From contig CM036225.1 in assembly GCA_020631735.1 (NCBI GenBank), positions 66,328,662 to 66,392,661 on the forward strand: DNA of 64,000 nt, written 5' to 3'. Made by a program: the position numbers and the translations under genes. The notes under the pieces are model-generated. The model ran no database searches. It was not told the DNA's origin and saw nothing but the letters and a program-made list of their open reading frames with translations. Of this stretch, positions 12,701-22,287 are shown piece by piece; position 1 is the first letter of the stretch; every line of letters starts with the position of its first letter. The DNA comes from Saccharum officinarum. Lineage: Eukaryota > Streptophyta > Magnoliopsida > Poales > Poaceae.

Positions 12701-15033
12701 AGAAAAGGCCTCGAGCCAATCCATACCCACTATCATGTCAAACAAACTAAGATGCAGTATCTTGAGGTTGGAATGGAATGAGTAACCCTGTATTGACCAT
12801 TCAGTTGCTGGCAATTCCTGCTTACATTGTATCGTAGCTGGCAATCCCTGCTTACATTGTATCGTGCCCCCATCAGCCAGGCGTACCGAAATTGGCCTGG
12901 ATGTAGTAGTGACTCCAGCACACTTAGCAGCAATAGATGAGCTGAGAAACGAATGGCTGCTACCAGAATCGACCAATATGTGAACCTGCATGCCATTCAA
13001 ATCACCCAAGAACTGTAGAGTCCGAGAATAGGACTGATCAGAACAAGCAGCAACAGATAACAACATATTCAACTGACTGTCATCCTCTGTGGACTGATCA
13101 CAAGCGGTACCAGGCTCCTGGTAATCCTCATGGCAGAGATCAAAGAACTCCTGCAGCACATGAAGTTGGAGGTTGCACTTGTGGCCAAGCTGCCATTTAT
13201 CAGCACACCTGATGCACAGACCTCGTGCTTTCCTGTAAGTCCTCAATGCAAAGAGTTTATCATCAGTGGAGGCACCAGTCACAGTTTGTTGGGCCTTATT
13301 GTCATCATTTGCAACTTGAGGACAAGTAATAGTTGTGGCATTGGCAAGGCGCCCTTAATAGATGCCGACTTGTTAAAGATAGAAGAGTCAGACTTCTTGA
13401 ACTCCCGTCGTGGGCCAGGGTCTAGAGCCTCCTCCTGTAACAGAGCGAGAGTGCAGACATAATCCAAATCTCCTGGGCATTGTACCATAACAATGGAACA
13501 AATATCATGTTGCAAGCCGTCGATGAAATGAGTTGTATAGTAGAGTGGATCAGGGTTGGCATAGGCTGAAAGCTGCTCAACCAAGGCGGTAAAGCGCTCA
13601 ATATAATCTTGGACAGTAGTGATCTGCTTGATATGGTAGAGCTGGCGAATAAGAAGTTCATGTTGATCACGACTAAAACGTTGGTGGATCATGCGGCAGA
13701 AGGTTTGCCAATCATGAGGAAGGTGGCGCTCGATGGACTGGAGCCAACGAGCAGCAGTGCTGGTGAAGTGGTGGGTGGAAACTCTAATCCAAACTTATGG
13801 GGGAACTGAATACATCTCAAAGTAATTTTGGGCTCGAGTTATCCAGAGTTGAGGGTTATCACCATCGAATTGGGGAAATTCATCTTAGGTAGGTTACCCA
13901 AATTGATTTCATGGGGTAAGGGCTGGTAAATGGATGCTGGAGAAGAATTTGGATGCTGAATTGAGTGGGTAGTAATGGGCAGAAATTGATGAGGGGACTG
14001 ATAGATGAACTAGTGCTGAATTGGTGGGTAAGGAGAAGTGGAATTTGTGTAGGAATGGTTCGGATAAGAGCGGTGATGGATTGGTGGGTAAGAGTGGGGA
14101 TGTATTGGTGGGGATGGATAGGTGTATGGTGGATCTGGAGTGGAGTGGTAGTGATTCGGAGGTGGTGGCAGTGGCGGTGGAGGGCGAGGAGGTGCACAAT
14201 AGTAGGCATGGGGTGGAATTGGTGGAGGAGGGGGTGGAATTGGAGGACAATTCACAGGATTACACAGCTGCGAGCACGAACTGAGCTGCATAAGTGGTGG
14301 AGCGTTGAACTTACCATTGTTCGGGTTCGGAACTATGGTCGTCACAGATCCATAGCCCCGCTCCCGAGCCAAAGGTGCAGAACGATGCCCGTCGGGCCAA
14401 TCGACTTCGATGCCAGCATCAGATGGGCGCGCGGCAGTCGACTCGAACACTGGGGAGATCTCCATGCCTGGGGGCGCAGAGCTAGGATCTAGGGGAGATC
14501 CATCCCATTGTTCCTTGAGACGCTGGAGGTCGAAGCGGATGTTGTCAAGCGTCCCTTTGACGAACGGCCGCCACTCCTCTAGAATGGCCGCCGCGGACTC
14601 CAGGGCAGAAACCCGCTCGTCGCGTTCATCACAAAGCTCATAGACGCGGATCAGCTCCAGATCTTCCATCCGCATCTCCGCCTCCGCAATCCTCTGCTCG
14701 AAGTCCTACGCGCGAATGTCGAAGAGGATCGCGGCCTGCGCCTGAGTGTTGGAGACCTTCTCCAGCGAATCGAGGCGGACGTCGAGGGTGGTGGCGCACT
14801 CCTCCTGGGCCTTGACCTGGGCGACGGCTGTAGAAGACGAAGCATCCTGGGTCCCCATCGCCTTCTCCAACTGGTCGACGCGGAGCTCCATCGCCACATC
14901 CCGCTCCTTGCGCGCGCTCGCCTTCGGCGGCGCCCTTCTCCATGCAGCCGCACCGCTCGTCGATGGAGTCGAGGCGGTTGAGAATCTGCTCGAAGGCCGT
15001 CTTCACAGTGGGCTCCATCGCTCCCCGAGACAT
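9733..15033 (-). pseudogene. gypsy gag-pol polyprotein, inactivated
   Basis: From the right: a coiled-coil-rich Gag N-terminus (ATG about 15033), a Pro-rich linker near 14050-14260, a retrotransposon Gag core 13279-13692, zinc-knuckle-like CIRCADKWQLGHKC and protease VDSGSSHSF in 12671-13282, RT starting 12296-12598 and running through FFDDILIYS near 11960, RNase H 11256-11729 (YASDAGIGAVL, VTDHRSL), integrase 10471-11181 (zinc-binding HSSALGGHSG, catalytic core), and a C-terminal chromodomain-like segment 9733-10347 (VKWSGISEDLSTWED). Stops interrupt the frame, for example near 10485, 11898, 12141, 12302 and 12673; several sit where Gln is usual (CAA/CAG to TAA/TAG). The protease region contains a 30-bp tandem duplication at about 12812-12871. 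Confidence 0.9.
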
Positions 15034-15093
15034 CTGGAGGCGAGTAAAGTGAGGATGCATCGCCAAATCCAGAGCTCTGGCCGTAGATCGGTA

Positions 15094-15106
15094 GCTTTGA
15101 TACCAC
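15094..15106 (-). other. gypsy primer-binding site (initiator tRNA-Met type)
   Basis: Minus strand TGGTATCAAAGC, close to the inner edge of the 5' LTR (15109-15418), complementary to initiator tRNA-Met with one mismatch. Confidence 0.8.
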
Positions 15107-15108
15107 AT

Positions 15109-15418
15109 TGTTAGCAGCTAGCTAAGGATGGAGGAAGGAAGAGAGGAATTCTGACGAACTGGCTCTCGGCGACAGCAGGTTGCCGACGACGACGGGTTCT
15201 CTCTATTACTTGCAAATGAAGAAGACAAGTTTAATATGTTTACAGCTTGCCCATTCCAGGCTCAATCACGTCTATTTCACTCACTCCCTTGCTGGGCCTC
15301 AAGACACATGTCATAAGCCCACTCAGGGGCGCTTAGCTTCTTGGACGCAGTCCTGGGCCAGGAGCTCCTTCTGGTCTTGGCTTCCTTAGGCTGGGCTGGA
15401 GTACGGTGCTTGATGACA
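15109..15418 (-). repeat. 5' LTR of the gypsy element
   Basis: An intact 310-bp LTR, TGTTAGCAGC to GATGACA, followed by GTGTA (the target-site duplicate of ATGTA at 4546-4550 with one change). Confidence 0.93.
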
Positions 15419-15473
15419 GTGTAGTTTCGTACGTACATACTCGTCATTGTTTTCACACATATACCTGACAGTG

Positions 15474-15685
15474 AAGCAACAATAATTATTTGTGAATCCG
15501 TAGCTGGGCAAATCTCACACAAATTAAGCACACCACACGGGAGCAAGACTGATCCACTCGTGCTACTCTTGAATTGAAGCAGATGACGATGGTCTCCTTG
15601 TCCTTGTTTATTTATTCTTCCTCTCACAGTCACAGCAATCTCATCAAATTAACACCCATGCAATGCAATGGATCGGAAGCGCAGT
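15474..15685. repeat. Dispersed duplicate of the segment at 61288-61640
   Basis: Blocks CAATAATTATTTGT, TAGCTGGGCAAATCTC and TTTATTTATTCTTCCTCTCA, followed by a short GCAAT-type pentamer run and GGATCGGAAGC, occur in the same order and orientation near 61.3-61.64 kb, downstream of the NLR remnant. This copy is shorter and has only two pentamers. Confidence 0.8.
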
Positions 15686-16327
15686 GCAATGGTTTGACGT
15701 GGCCTTCCGAGCGCCGCTGCCGCTCCCTGCCAGCCGAGGCCGAGGCGGCCACTGACGACTACGGAAAAAAGAAAGAAACCCACGCGGGGGAGAAGAAACC
15801 GTGCGGCTTGTGAACAGCGATGGGAAGAAGAAAGAAAAATTAAATCGAAGCAGTATCTTTGTGTAACGAGGGACAATGGTAGATAATTTTTCCAACTCCA
15901 TGAAATTAGAGTCTTCAGAGCACCTCTTCATGTGCTTCGTGGATTTGGCGGATACGAGAGCTTGCAGAGCGGATGTTTGGCCGAAAACATTAGGTGTGGG
16001 GCTGTTTTTTTTTTATATATAAATCTGAAGCTCTTACAAACGCCCCATATTTAAACCGGATCTTTCCGCCTACTCACGCTATTGTTCTGAAATTGCACAA
16101 GTAGTACGAAAAGCCCACCGTCTTCCATTGGGAAGTCAAGGTCAACAACGCGCACGGGGAGATGAGATGGGAGAGCACGGGTCTTTTTAGGCGGCCGGTC
16201 TCGATGAACCTTTGATCATTGCGTTTGCGGATTTTTATTGATCAAAACTGGGCGTCTGTGTGCGCGTCCAGCATCAAATCCACGCACAGACAGACTGACA
16301 GAGAGATTTCAAGCAGCCGTGGCTGGG
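15686..16327. other. 5' flank of EXO70 copy B
   Basis: No gene seen before the ATG at 16328. The region includes a poly-T run with TATATATAAAT near 16005-16022 that could act as a TATA-like element, but its distance from the start is long, so this is only a suggestion. Confidence 0.35.
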
Positions 16328-18040
16328 ATGGCGGCCGTCTGGCGAAGAGCATGGAGGTCCAAGAAGATTTCATCCACCGGGGGCGGCGACAGCGACGGCG
16401 ACGGCGCTCTGCAGCAGATTTTTGGCAGCAGCACCACCACCACCACTTCAGGTACCCGTACCACCATGACACTATCGACCTCCGCCTCCGCGTACACCGC
16501 CTTGTCCGAACCAGTCAGAGACGAGGAGGAAGAGAGTGCCATGGAGCTCAGGCAGGATGTTGTGAAGACGCGCCGGCACATGAGGGGCCTGGTGGAGGAA
16601 TTCCGTGCCGGTGCCGACGGCAACGCCACTGCGCCGGACAGGTGGTTCTCGGAGCTGCACGTCGCCTGGCTTCTCCGTCTTGCCGAGCTCGACGCGTCCG
16701 GGAAGAGTACCTTCATCTCACGGTCACGGCAGCTACAGAGTCCTGCACAGACTTGGATCTTGGCTCTGCAGGTGATCAGCACGTCCGTATGGAAATGCTT
16801 GAGTGGACTTTACAGCGACGATGAAGCAACCGTTGGGCCACCGGCTACAGAATTTGCACAGTTTCTCAAGGCAACCTTGCTGAAGATGCTCACCTTTGTT
16901 GACGCAATTGTCGCTCTTGATCCTCTGAGTGTTGATGGTGCCAGTGCCACCAGCCAGCAGCATGTTCCTTCTAGCACTGTGATGTGGGCAGATGAGAAGG
17001 TCCGGGCACTGCTAGATGTGCGCCATGCTCTCTCCGCAGCCTCAGAACAGATCATATGGTGGCTTTCTGTTCCTCACCCCATGTGCTGTCAACAAGGGTA
17101 ATTGACGACATCGGAGGCCTCTTGTCAGCAGAGCTGGGTAAGCTGGACCAGGCCGTACGGGACACATTTGATCACATCAGGACTGCTGTCACTCCGCCAT
17201 CCTTGGACGACGACAATGACTCCTCCTCTGCTACTCAGACGACCCTGCTGCAATCATCACCCGCTATCCACAAGGCCACTCGGTCCGTCATAAACTATGT
17301 CAATATTGTGTTGGCCACTGAAGCATTGCTCACTGCGAATTATGCACGTCATCAGGGAGATACGTCTTCTTTGACTACCCAGATAATGGAGGTAGTCGGT
17401 TCCGTAGAGGAAGAGCTTGCCAGAGTGTCACAGTCGTTCACAGACCAGAGCCTCAGGTTCAGTGGCGGATGTAGGATGAGAATCAAGGGGGCTAAAACAA
17501 TGGAGATGTTGATTTGCATGAAGATTTAACGGTGATTTGAGGTTTTTGCTACAGTGTTTTTTAGTGGTAAATCCAGTACCCAGCCCCCCTTGGATCCGCC
17601 GCTGCTCATGTTCATCTTCTTGATCAACAACTCCTACCTCATATAGCAGCTGCTCGACACAAGTTGGCCTCCCCATCTCCATGACCGCACGTACCTATGG
17701 TTTTTGAACAGCCTCACTAACAGAATCGACAGATACATACAGAGTTATCTCCAGGTTTCTTTCTTGGGCACCAGTGTTGAAATGCCTGCACAATCCCACG
17801 TTTCGTTGCTTCACGAGAGACTCGCCGCGGCCAAAGTTCGAGTCCAAGTTTCAGTCCACCTACGCTGCGCAAAAGCTCTGGAAAGTCCCGGATCCTGAAT
17901 TGAGGAAAAGGCTGCGTGAAGCTGTCATCGAGAAAGTCGTTTCAGGCTTTACGGAATACTTGGAGGATAACAATAGGATCATCCCAGGAGTCTCTCCTCA
18001 GGACGTGGATGAGATGCTGCAGGAACTATTTGAAGGATGA
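16328..18040 (+). pseudogene. EXO70-like exocyst subunit, broken copy B
   Basis: A paralogue of copy A in divergent orientation, intronless. The frame from the ATG at 16328 encodes an Exo70 N-terminal region (helical, with RWFSELHVAWLLRLAEL), the middle region, then LWKVPDPELRKRLR and MLQELFEG before TGA at 18038-18040. Lesions in order: loss of one base near 17050-17062; a 145-bp hAT-type MITE at 17460-17604, which with its 8-bp duplication adds 153 bp including stops; an in-frame TAG at 17644-17646; and a 4-bp tandem duplication (TTTC) at about 17757-17764. Skipping the insertion joins SLRF to IFLINNSYL, matching LRFLFLLNNSYF of copy A, so the element entered a formerly open frame. Several independent lesions make a functional product unlikely. 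Confidence 0.88.
17460..17604. mobile_element. hAT-type MITE inserted in EXO70 copy B
   Basis: A 145-bp insertion with imperfect inverted ends CAGTGGCGGAT and ATCCGCCGCTG, flanked by near-perfect 8-bp direct repeats CTCAGGTT (17452-17459) and CTCATGTT (17605-17612). Short hAT-like ends with 8-bp duplications are the hAT signature. It has no coding capacity. Confidence 0.85.
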
Positions 18041-18453
18041 ACATAACAAGTGGACCATGGAAAAGACAAGCTGCTAGCTACTTCTGTTTTCATGCACCTT
18101 TGATTTTGTGTTTTGGGTTTGGAATAAAACATTGTTGCTTGGAAATTTTTTATCATGTCTGTACCCTCAACAGATGTCAGTATATATGTACTAGAGATTG
18201 AATTTGTGGCCTAGGTGTCAATCTGATACCGATTTATATATGCAAACAAGTACTCGAAATAGTATCTCCCTAAAACATGGACTAGAAGGCTAAGGAATCA
18301 AGGGTTACTGCTAAAATTAAATTGTTAACCAAACACATTCAGACATGCGTATTTGCACAGTTCGGCCAAACTGCAGGGTTCAGACAGAGTAACAATATCT
18401 CCCTTTTCAGTTGTTTAATAGTGTGGGGGCGCGCCTGCTTCCCTGTAATCTTT

Positions 18454-18654
18454 TTTTTTTGATAAGTCTACGGGGGGAGAGGATCCCCACCTGAATTGTA
18501 TTGATTGGTTGGCTCTTTAAGCCTAATGTTGGAAATACATAGTTCAAAGCTTACAATTTAGTTTATATTGCGTTAACCAAAATGGAGCACCAAGCATCCG
18601 CAATCTCTCTGTCTTTCTTTGGCAACCGAGCTTTCCACAAGCTTGCTTCGGATT
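18454..18654 (-). mobile_element. 5'-truncated LINE 3' end
   Basis: About 200 bp, minus strand, ending in a poly-A tail seen as a T run at 18451-18460. It is flanked by the 10-bp direct repeat TGTAATCTTT (18444-18453 and 18655-18664), the expected mark of target-primed reverse transcription. Confidence 0.75.
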
Positions 18655-18664
18655 TGTAATCTTT

Positions 18665-18745
18665 ATTGTATAGTTTCTTTTTCTTTTTTTTTCTCATCTA
18701 ATAAAACTAGCGGCAAAGCTTTTGTTGCCCTTTCTAAAAAAAATA
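18665..18745 (+). mobile_element. Short plus-strand retroposon 3' end
   Basis: CTAATAAAACTAGCGGCAAA followed by CTTTTGTTGCCC and an A run (18737-18744) resembles the 3' end of other grass LINEs. No target duplication was found, and the 5' limit is unclear. Confidence 0.4.
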
Positions 18746-19610
18746 GAGTAATACAGATCAGGATCTCCTAAATCATGCACCGTGAGCAAAAGGAATCAAC
18801 TAGTACTGCTCATACTAAATTTTCATCCAAACACATTCAGATCAGACATGTATATTTTGCATTCAGCCAAACACCAGGGTTCAAACAGAGTCTCTCCTCA
18901 GGAGGTGCAGGGGATGCTGCAGGAACTATTCGAAGGATGAACAGAACAAGTGTACCATGGAAAGACAAGTTGCCAGCTACTTCTGTTTTCATACACCTTT
19001 GATGTTCTGTTTTGGGTTTGGAAAAAAACATTGTTGCGTGGAAAATTTTTATAAGTTTGTACCCCCAGCATGTGTCAGTATATAGTATGTACTAGAGATT
19101 GAAATTGTAGCCTCCACGTTCCACAATACAGGAGTCAATCTGGTAATAATGAGATAAACTAGTCATTTGGGTATGCAAATAAGTCATTTAACCATGATCT
19201 CCCAAATTATGCACTATAAGCATAAGGAATCATCTAGTACTGTTCATACAAAATTTCTATCCAAACACATTAAGAGATACATATTTTGCAATAAGCCAAA
19301 CAGCAGGGTTGAAACAAAGTAGTACTGAACAGACCTGTTCCAGAAGAAAACAAGACCAAGAATGTGCCTAAGGCCCAAAGTGCTAGGATCAAGTTCTGAA
19401 CGTGTTAAGATAAGATTAGAATGTTGTAATCAGTAATCAACTTTAGCACCTTGTAGCATTTTTTTTACCACACCTTGTAGCATTATTAGTAGAACCAGCA
19501 AGAAATGAGGCTACTGGTTTAAGGCAAAATTTGGAACTAACTTAACATCACATGACCACAAGCATAAAAAAAAATCTGAGGAATTCGCTGAGAATACTCA
19601 CGTTAGGAGC

Positions 19611-19728
19611 AAACAAGGGAGAAAGTTGTTGAGAAGGCAGAGCAATCAGTTGCAGATGTTACTGCCGTTGTCTCGCCCAACAAGGAAGGGGTAGCCATAG
19701 CCAACGCAAGTCGAGAGCTTCTTTGATG
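19611..19728 (+). pseudogene. Exon-like gene fragment downstream of EXO70 copy B
   Basis: A short open stretch (KVVEKAEQSVADVTAVVSPN, then KEG...) ends at a TGA at about 19726. Twenty-odd bases around GTCTCGCCCAACAAGGAAG match the minus strand near 1196-1220, downstream of EXO70 copy A. The source gene is not recognised; it may be a neighbour carried along when the EXO70 pair duplicated. Confidence 0.35.
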
Positions 19729-19748
19729 TGACTGAGGCACTGAGCCGT

Positions 19749-20070
19749 GCTTCCAAAAATTTTCACCCCATCACATCGGATGTTTGATACATGCATGGAG
19801 TATTAAATATAAACTAATTATAAAACCCTTATATAGATTGGGACAAATTTACGAGACGAATCTATTAAGCCTAATTAGGTCATGATTTGACAATGTGATA
19901 CTGCAGTAAATCTACAGTAAACAGTGCTAATGACGGGTTTATTAGCCTTAATAAATTCATCTCGTGATTTCCAGACGAGTTCTGTAATTAGTTTTTTTAT
20001 TAGTATCTGAAAACCCCTTAAAACATCTCATGACGTCCTAAAATTTTTTACCCTATAAATTAAACACCCC
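19749..20070. mobile_element. Degenerate grass MITE
   Basis: Contains the common internal block GAGACGAATCTATTAAGCCT followed by AATTAGGTCATGATT, and ends near TAAATTAAACACCCC. Inverted ends are eroded and the limits are approximate. Confidence 0.6.
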
Positions 20071-20738
20071 CTCACGGGGCGCTGTGGATGGTGCATTGAT
20101 GTCGACCTCCACCAGGCCGGAACCGGAATTGCTGTGGCAGTGCTTAGTGACCAGGCTAAACCATTTGCAATGTGGGCACGCGGAACGTAGTGGGCGTTCG
20201 TGCTTGTTCAAGTTCAGACTGTACTATACATATGATCTCAGTCGTCGTTTGTACACGTACGGGTGACAACAGACAAAAGAAACGACAACACAGAGCCTTC
20301 CAGGAATTCACATGGATGTATACAATTTTAGAAACGACATGGATGTATAGAATCAAAGTTTTTTTTTTTTGCATATATACTTTACGTAGTTCCTTGTTTG
20401 TAAAAAGCATATACCAACATTAATTAGGGCAACTATAATGCTAGTACTACTTACCGTTATTATTATATTTAGAGCAAAGTACATGCCGGTCCTCGTACTT
20501 AAAGTGCATCATTTTTTGTCATTAGACTTGTCAAGGTGTGTCATGCCGATCCTTGTACTCTCCAAGTGCACCTTCAAACGTGCATAATTCGAACGAAGTA
20601 AACAAACCAGTCTGGTGGAAGGCATGATTATTAGATGGACAAGTGCGGCAATTCAATATCTGACGGCCGGGTTGAGTCAAACTGATAAATTATTAGGCAT
20701 CTCCAAATGTCATAGCCTCCAAATTTGACTAAGCACTA

Positions 20739-20974
20739 CTCCCTCCGTTCTCAATTAAGTGTCGTTTTCGGTTTTTGTGCCCGCAAATTTGATTCGATTT
20801 GTATAAAATGCGTGCAACATTTGTATCTTCAAATAAATTTATTAAAAAATTAGATTCAAAGATCTTTTCAATGATACTAATTATATACCATAAATATTAA
20901 TATTTTTAATATATATTTAATTAAAGTTGTTACTCGAAAAACGTAAAGCGACACATATTTAGGGACGGAGGGAG
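20739..20974. mobile_element. Stowaway MITE (Tc1/mariner)
   Basis: A 236-bp element with inverted ends CTCCCTCCGTTC and GGGACGGAGGGAG, AT-rich interior, and TA on each side (20737-20738 and 20975-20976), the Stowaway target duplication. Confidence 0.93.
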
Positions 20975-20976
20975 TA

Positions 20977-21626
20977 TATTCCACCTTAGCTGCGCGGCAA
21001 ATGTGTATGGTACATGCATGTAATGTATGGTCCATTCTCTCCACAGTCCACACCCTTATATTATAGAAAAAGCTAAGAGAAGCTAGCTCCCGCCCGGAGA
21101 AACTTCGACTCTAACAAAAAACCATAACAAATATCATATGGCTTTATTTTTTCAAAAAAATATACATTTGACAGAAATATCATAATATGTATCTACATTG
21201 ATAGTTTAATTAAATAAAATTACTTTTATAAAAGCAATATTAAATAAGAAATTCGATAGAAGAAATACAACCTCTAGAGCATAGAAATGGCTGCTTATGC
21301 CCATTGTAATAACTAAGACTACAGTCTAAGATTTAGAATATTTTTTTAAAAAAAATACAAAAAGTGAGTGTTGAATAAAATCCAAACCTCTTACCACCAT
21401 ACATTAATTAAGCTAAGGTTTCGATTTAATAAGAACAAAAACTATGGATATGGATGCAAAAAGCATGCAGTGTAATTGATAAGTTAATGACAACTGGCCA
21501 GTGTGTATGACAGTGTCTATATGCAGAGAAAGTAGATAAAGATTGAGCAAAGATAAGTAATTTAATCTGATTAGTCGTGGGCACAAAACACTATTTATAT
21601 ACATCTGTTAAGATCCTACCCCTGTT
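20977..21626. other. AT-rich intergenic sequence
   Basis: No coding region or recognised repeat was seen between the Stowaway element and the repeats upstream of the kinase-like gene. Confidence 0.5.
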
Positions 21627-22215
21627 GAAGTACGGGTTGATACACCAATTATATCAAAGTCAAACTCTGGGTATATATAATAGCAGAAAGAGTTGTGTCA
21701 TGAGCACATCCACGCGTAGAAGTACGGGTTGATAGACTAGTTATCTATACATAACTCTTAAAGTCGAGGCTCCTAACCGGGTCCGTCACACTCACATGTT
21801 ACTGTTTCCACAACAGTGCATTGGAATAGTAGACCCGCAATACAGTACCAGGGTAGGTAAACAGTAAAACCCATAAGGAACAGTAAAGCCCGCTAAGTCA
21901 CAGTAAAACCCGTTATGAAACAGTAACACCGTTACAGTCCGGTTTATGAACAGTACATCCCTGTTAAGAAACAATAAACCCGTTAAGACACAGTAAAACC
22001 CGTTATGAAACAGTAACACCGTTAAAGAGACACAGTACAACTCATTACTAAACAGTATCAAACTCGTTAAAACAGTAAAACCCGCTAACAAATGTCGACG
22101 GAACAGGAAAAACAAAAAAAAATGCCAGATTACTGCCAGCGCTTTGCGTGGGCTCTCCTGCTAGTATATATAAAAAAACTGTCAGAAAGAGTTGTGTGAT
22201 GCATATATGAGCACA
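21627..22215 (+). promoter_or_regulatory. Duplicated promoter-like segment of the ARPK kinase gene
   Basis: A segment with a TATA-like GTATATATA, then CAGAAAGAGTTGTGT and AGCACA...CATCC, occurs at 21671-21718 and again at 22163-22215, the second about 70-120 bp before the start codon at 22288. GAAGTACGGGTTGATA is also repeated (21627 and 21719). The proximal TATA (22163-22172) is the likely core promoter; the distal copy may be a second promoter or a relic. Confidence 0.55.
21843..22089. repeat. Minisatellite upstream of the ARPK kinase gene
   Basis: About a dozen imperfect copies of a motif near 20 bp with consensus ACAGTAAAACCCGTTATGAA lie between the two promoter-like copies. A longer block (CACAGTAAAACCCGTTATGA, then AACAGTAACACCGTT) appears twice, suggesting slippage of multi-unit blocks. 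Confidence 0.85.
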
Positions 22216-22287
22216 GACATCCAGAGGCAAAAACATCCATCAACACGTAGGCTACACGAAGTCAGGCAGGAACATAGATCACTGGCC

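Larger units (their letters stand above)
4551..15418 (-). mobile_element. Ty3/gypsy (chromovirus, Reina-like) LTR retrotransposon, split by a nested copia element
   Basis: A full-structure gypsy element on the minus strand. Its LTRs of about 310 bp begin TGTTAGCAGC and end GATGACA on the plus strand: the 3' LTR is 4551-4718 plus 9561-9703, and the 5' LTR is 15109-15418. Flanking pentamers ATGTA (4546-4550) and GTGTA (15419-15423) fit a target-site duplication with one mismatch. Next to the 5' LTR the minus strand reads TGGTATCAAAGC, an initiator-tRNA-Met primer site; next to the 3' LTR is a purine-rich tract (AGGGGAGGGAAG). Gag, protease, RT, RNase H, integrase and a C-terminal chromodomain-like segment follow the gypsy order. 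Short LTRs plus a chromodomain suggest the Reina clade; this clade call is inference. The element is dead (many stops). Confidence 0.92.
18266..19320 (+). repeat. Partial tandem copies of the EXO70 copy B 3' end and downstream flank
   Basis: A block containing ATCATGCACYRTRAGCA, TCCAAACACATT and GCCAAAC.GCAGGGTT occurs three times (about 18266-18392, 18763-18890 and 19195-19320). The last 18 or so Exo70 codons plus 3' flank (17990-18220) recur at 18886-19100; in the Exo70 frame this copy reads VSPQEVQGMLQELFEG then TGA. The copies are diverged and interrupted by a LINE, so the duplications are old. Confidence 0.85.

Noticed and set aside
13880..14492. Pro/His-rich and Trp/Gly-rich frames
   Set aside because: The real frame is the Pro-rich linker of gypsy Gag; the others are shadows.
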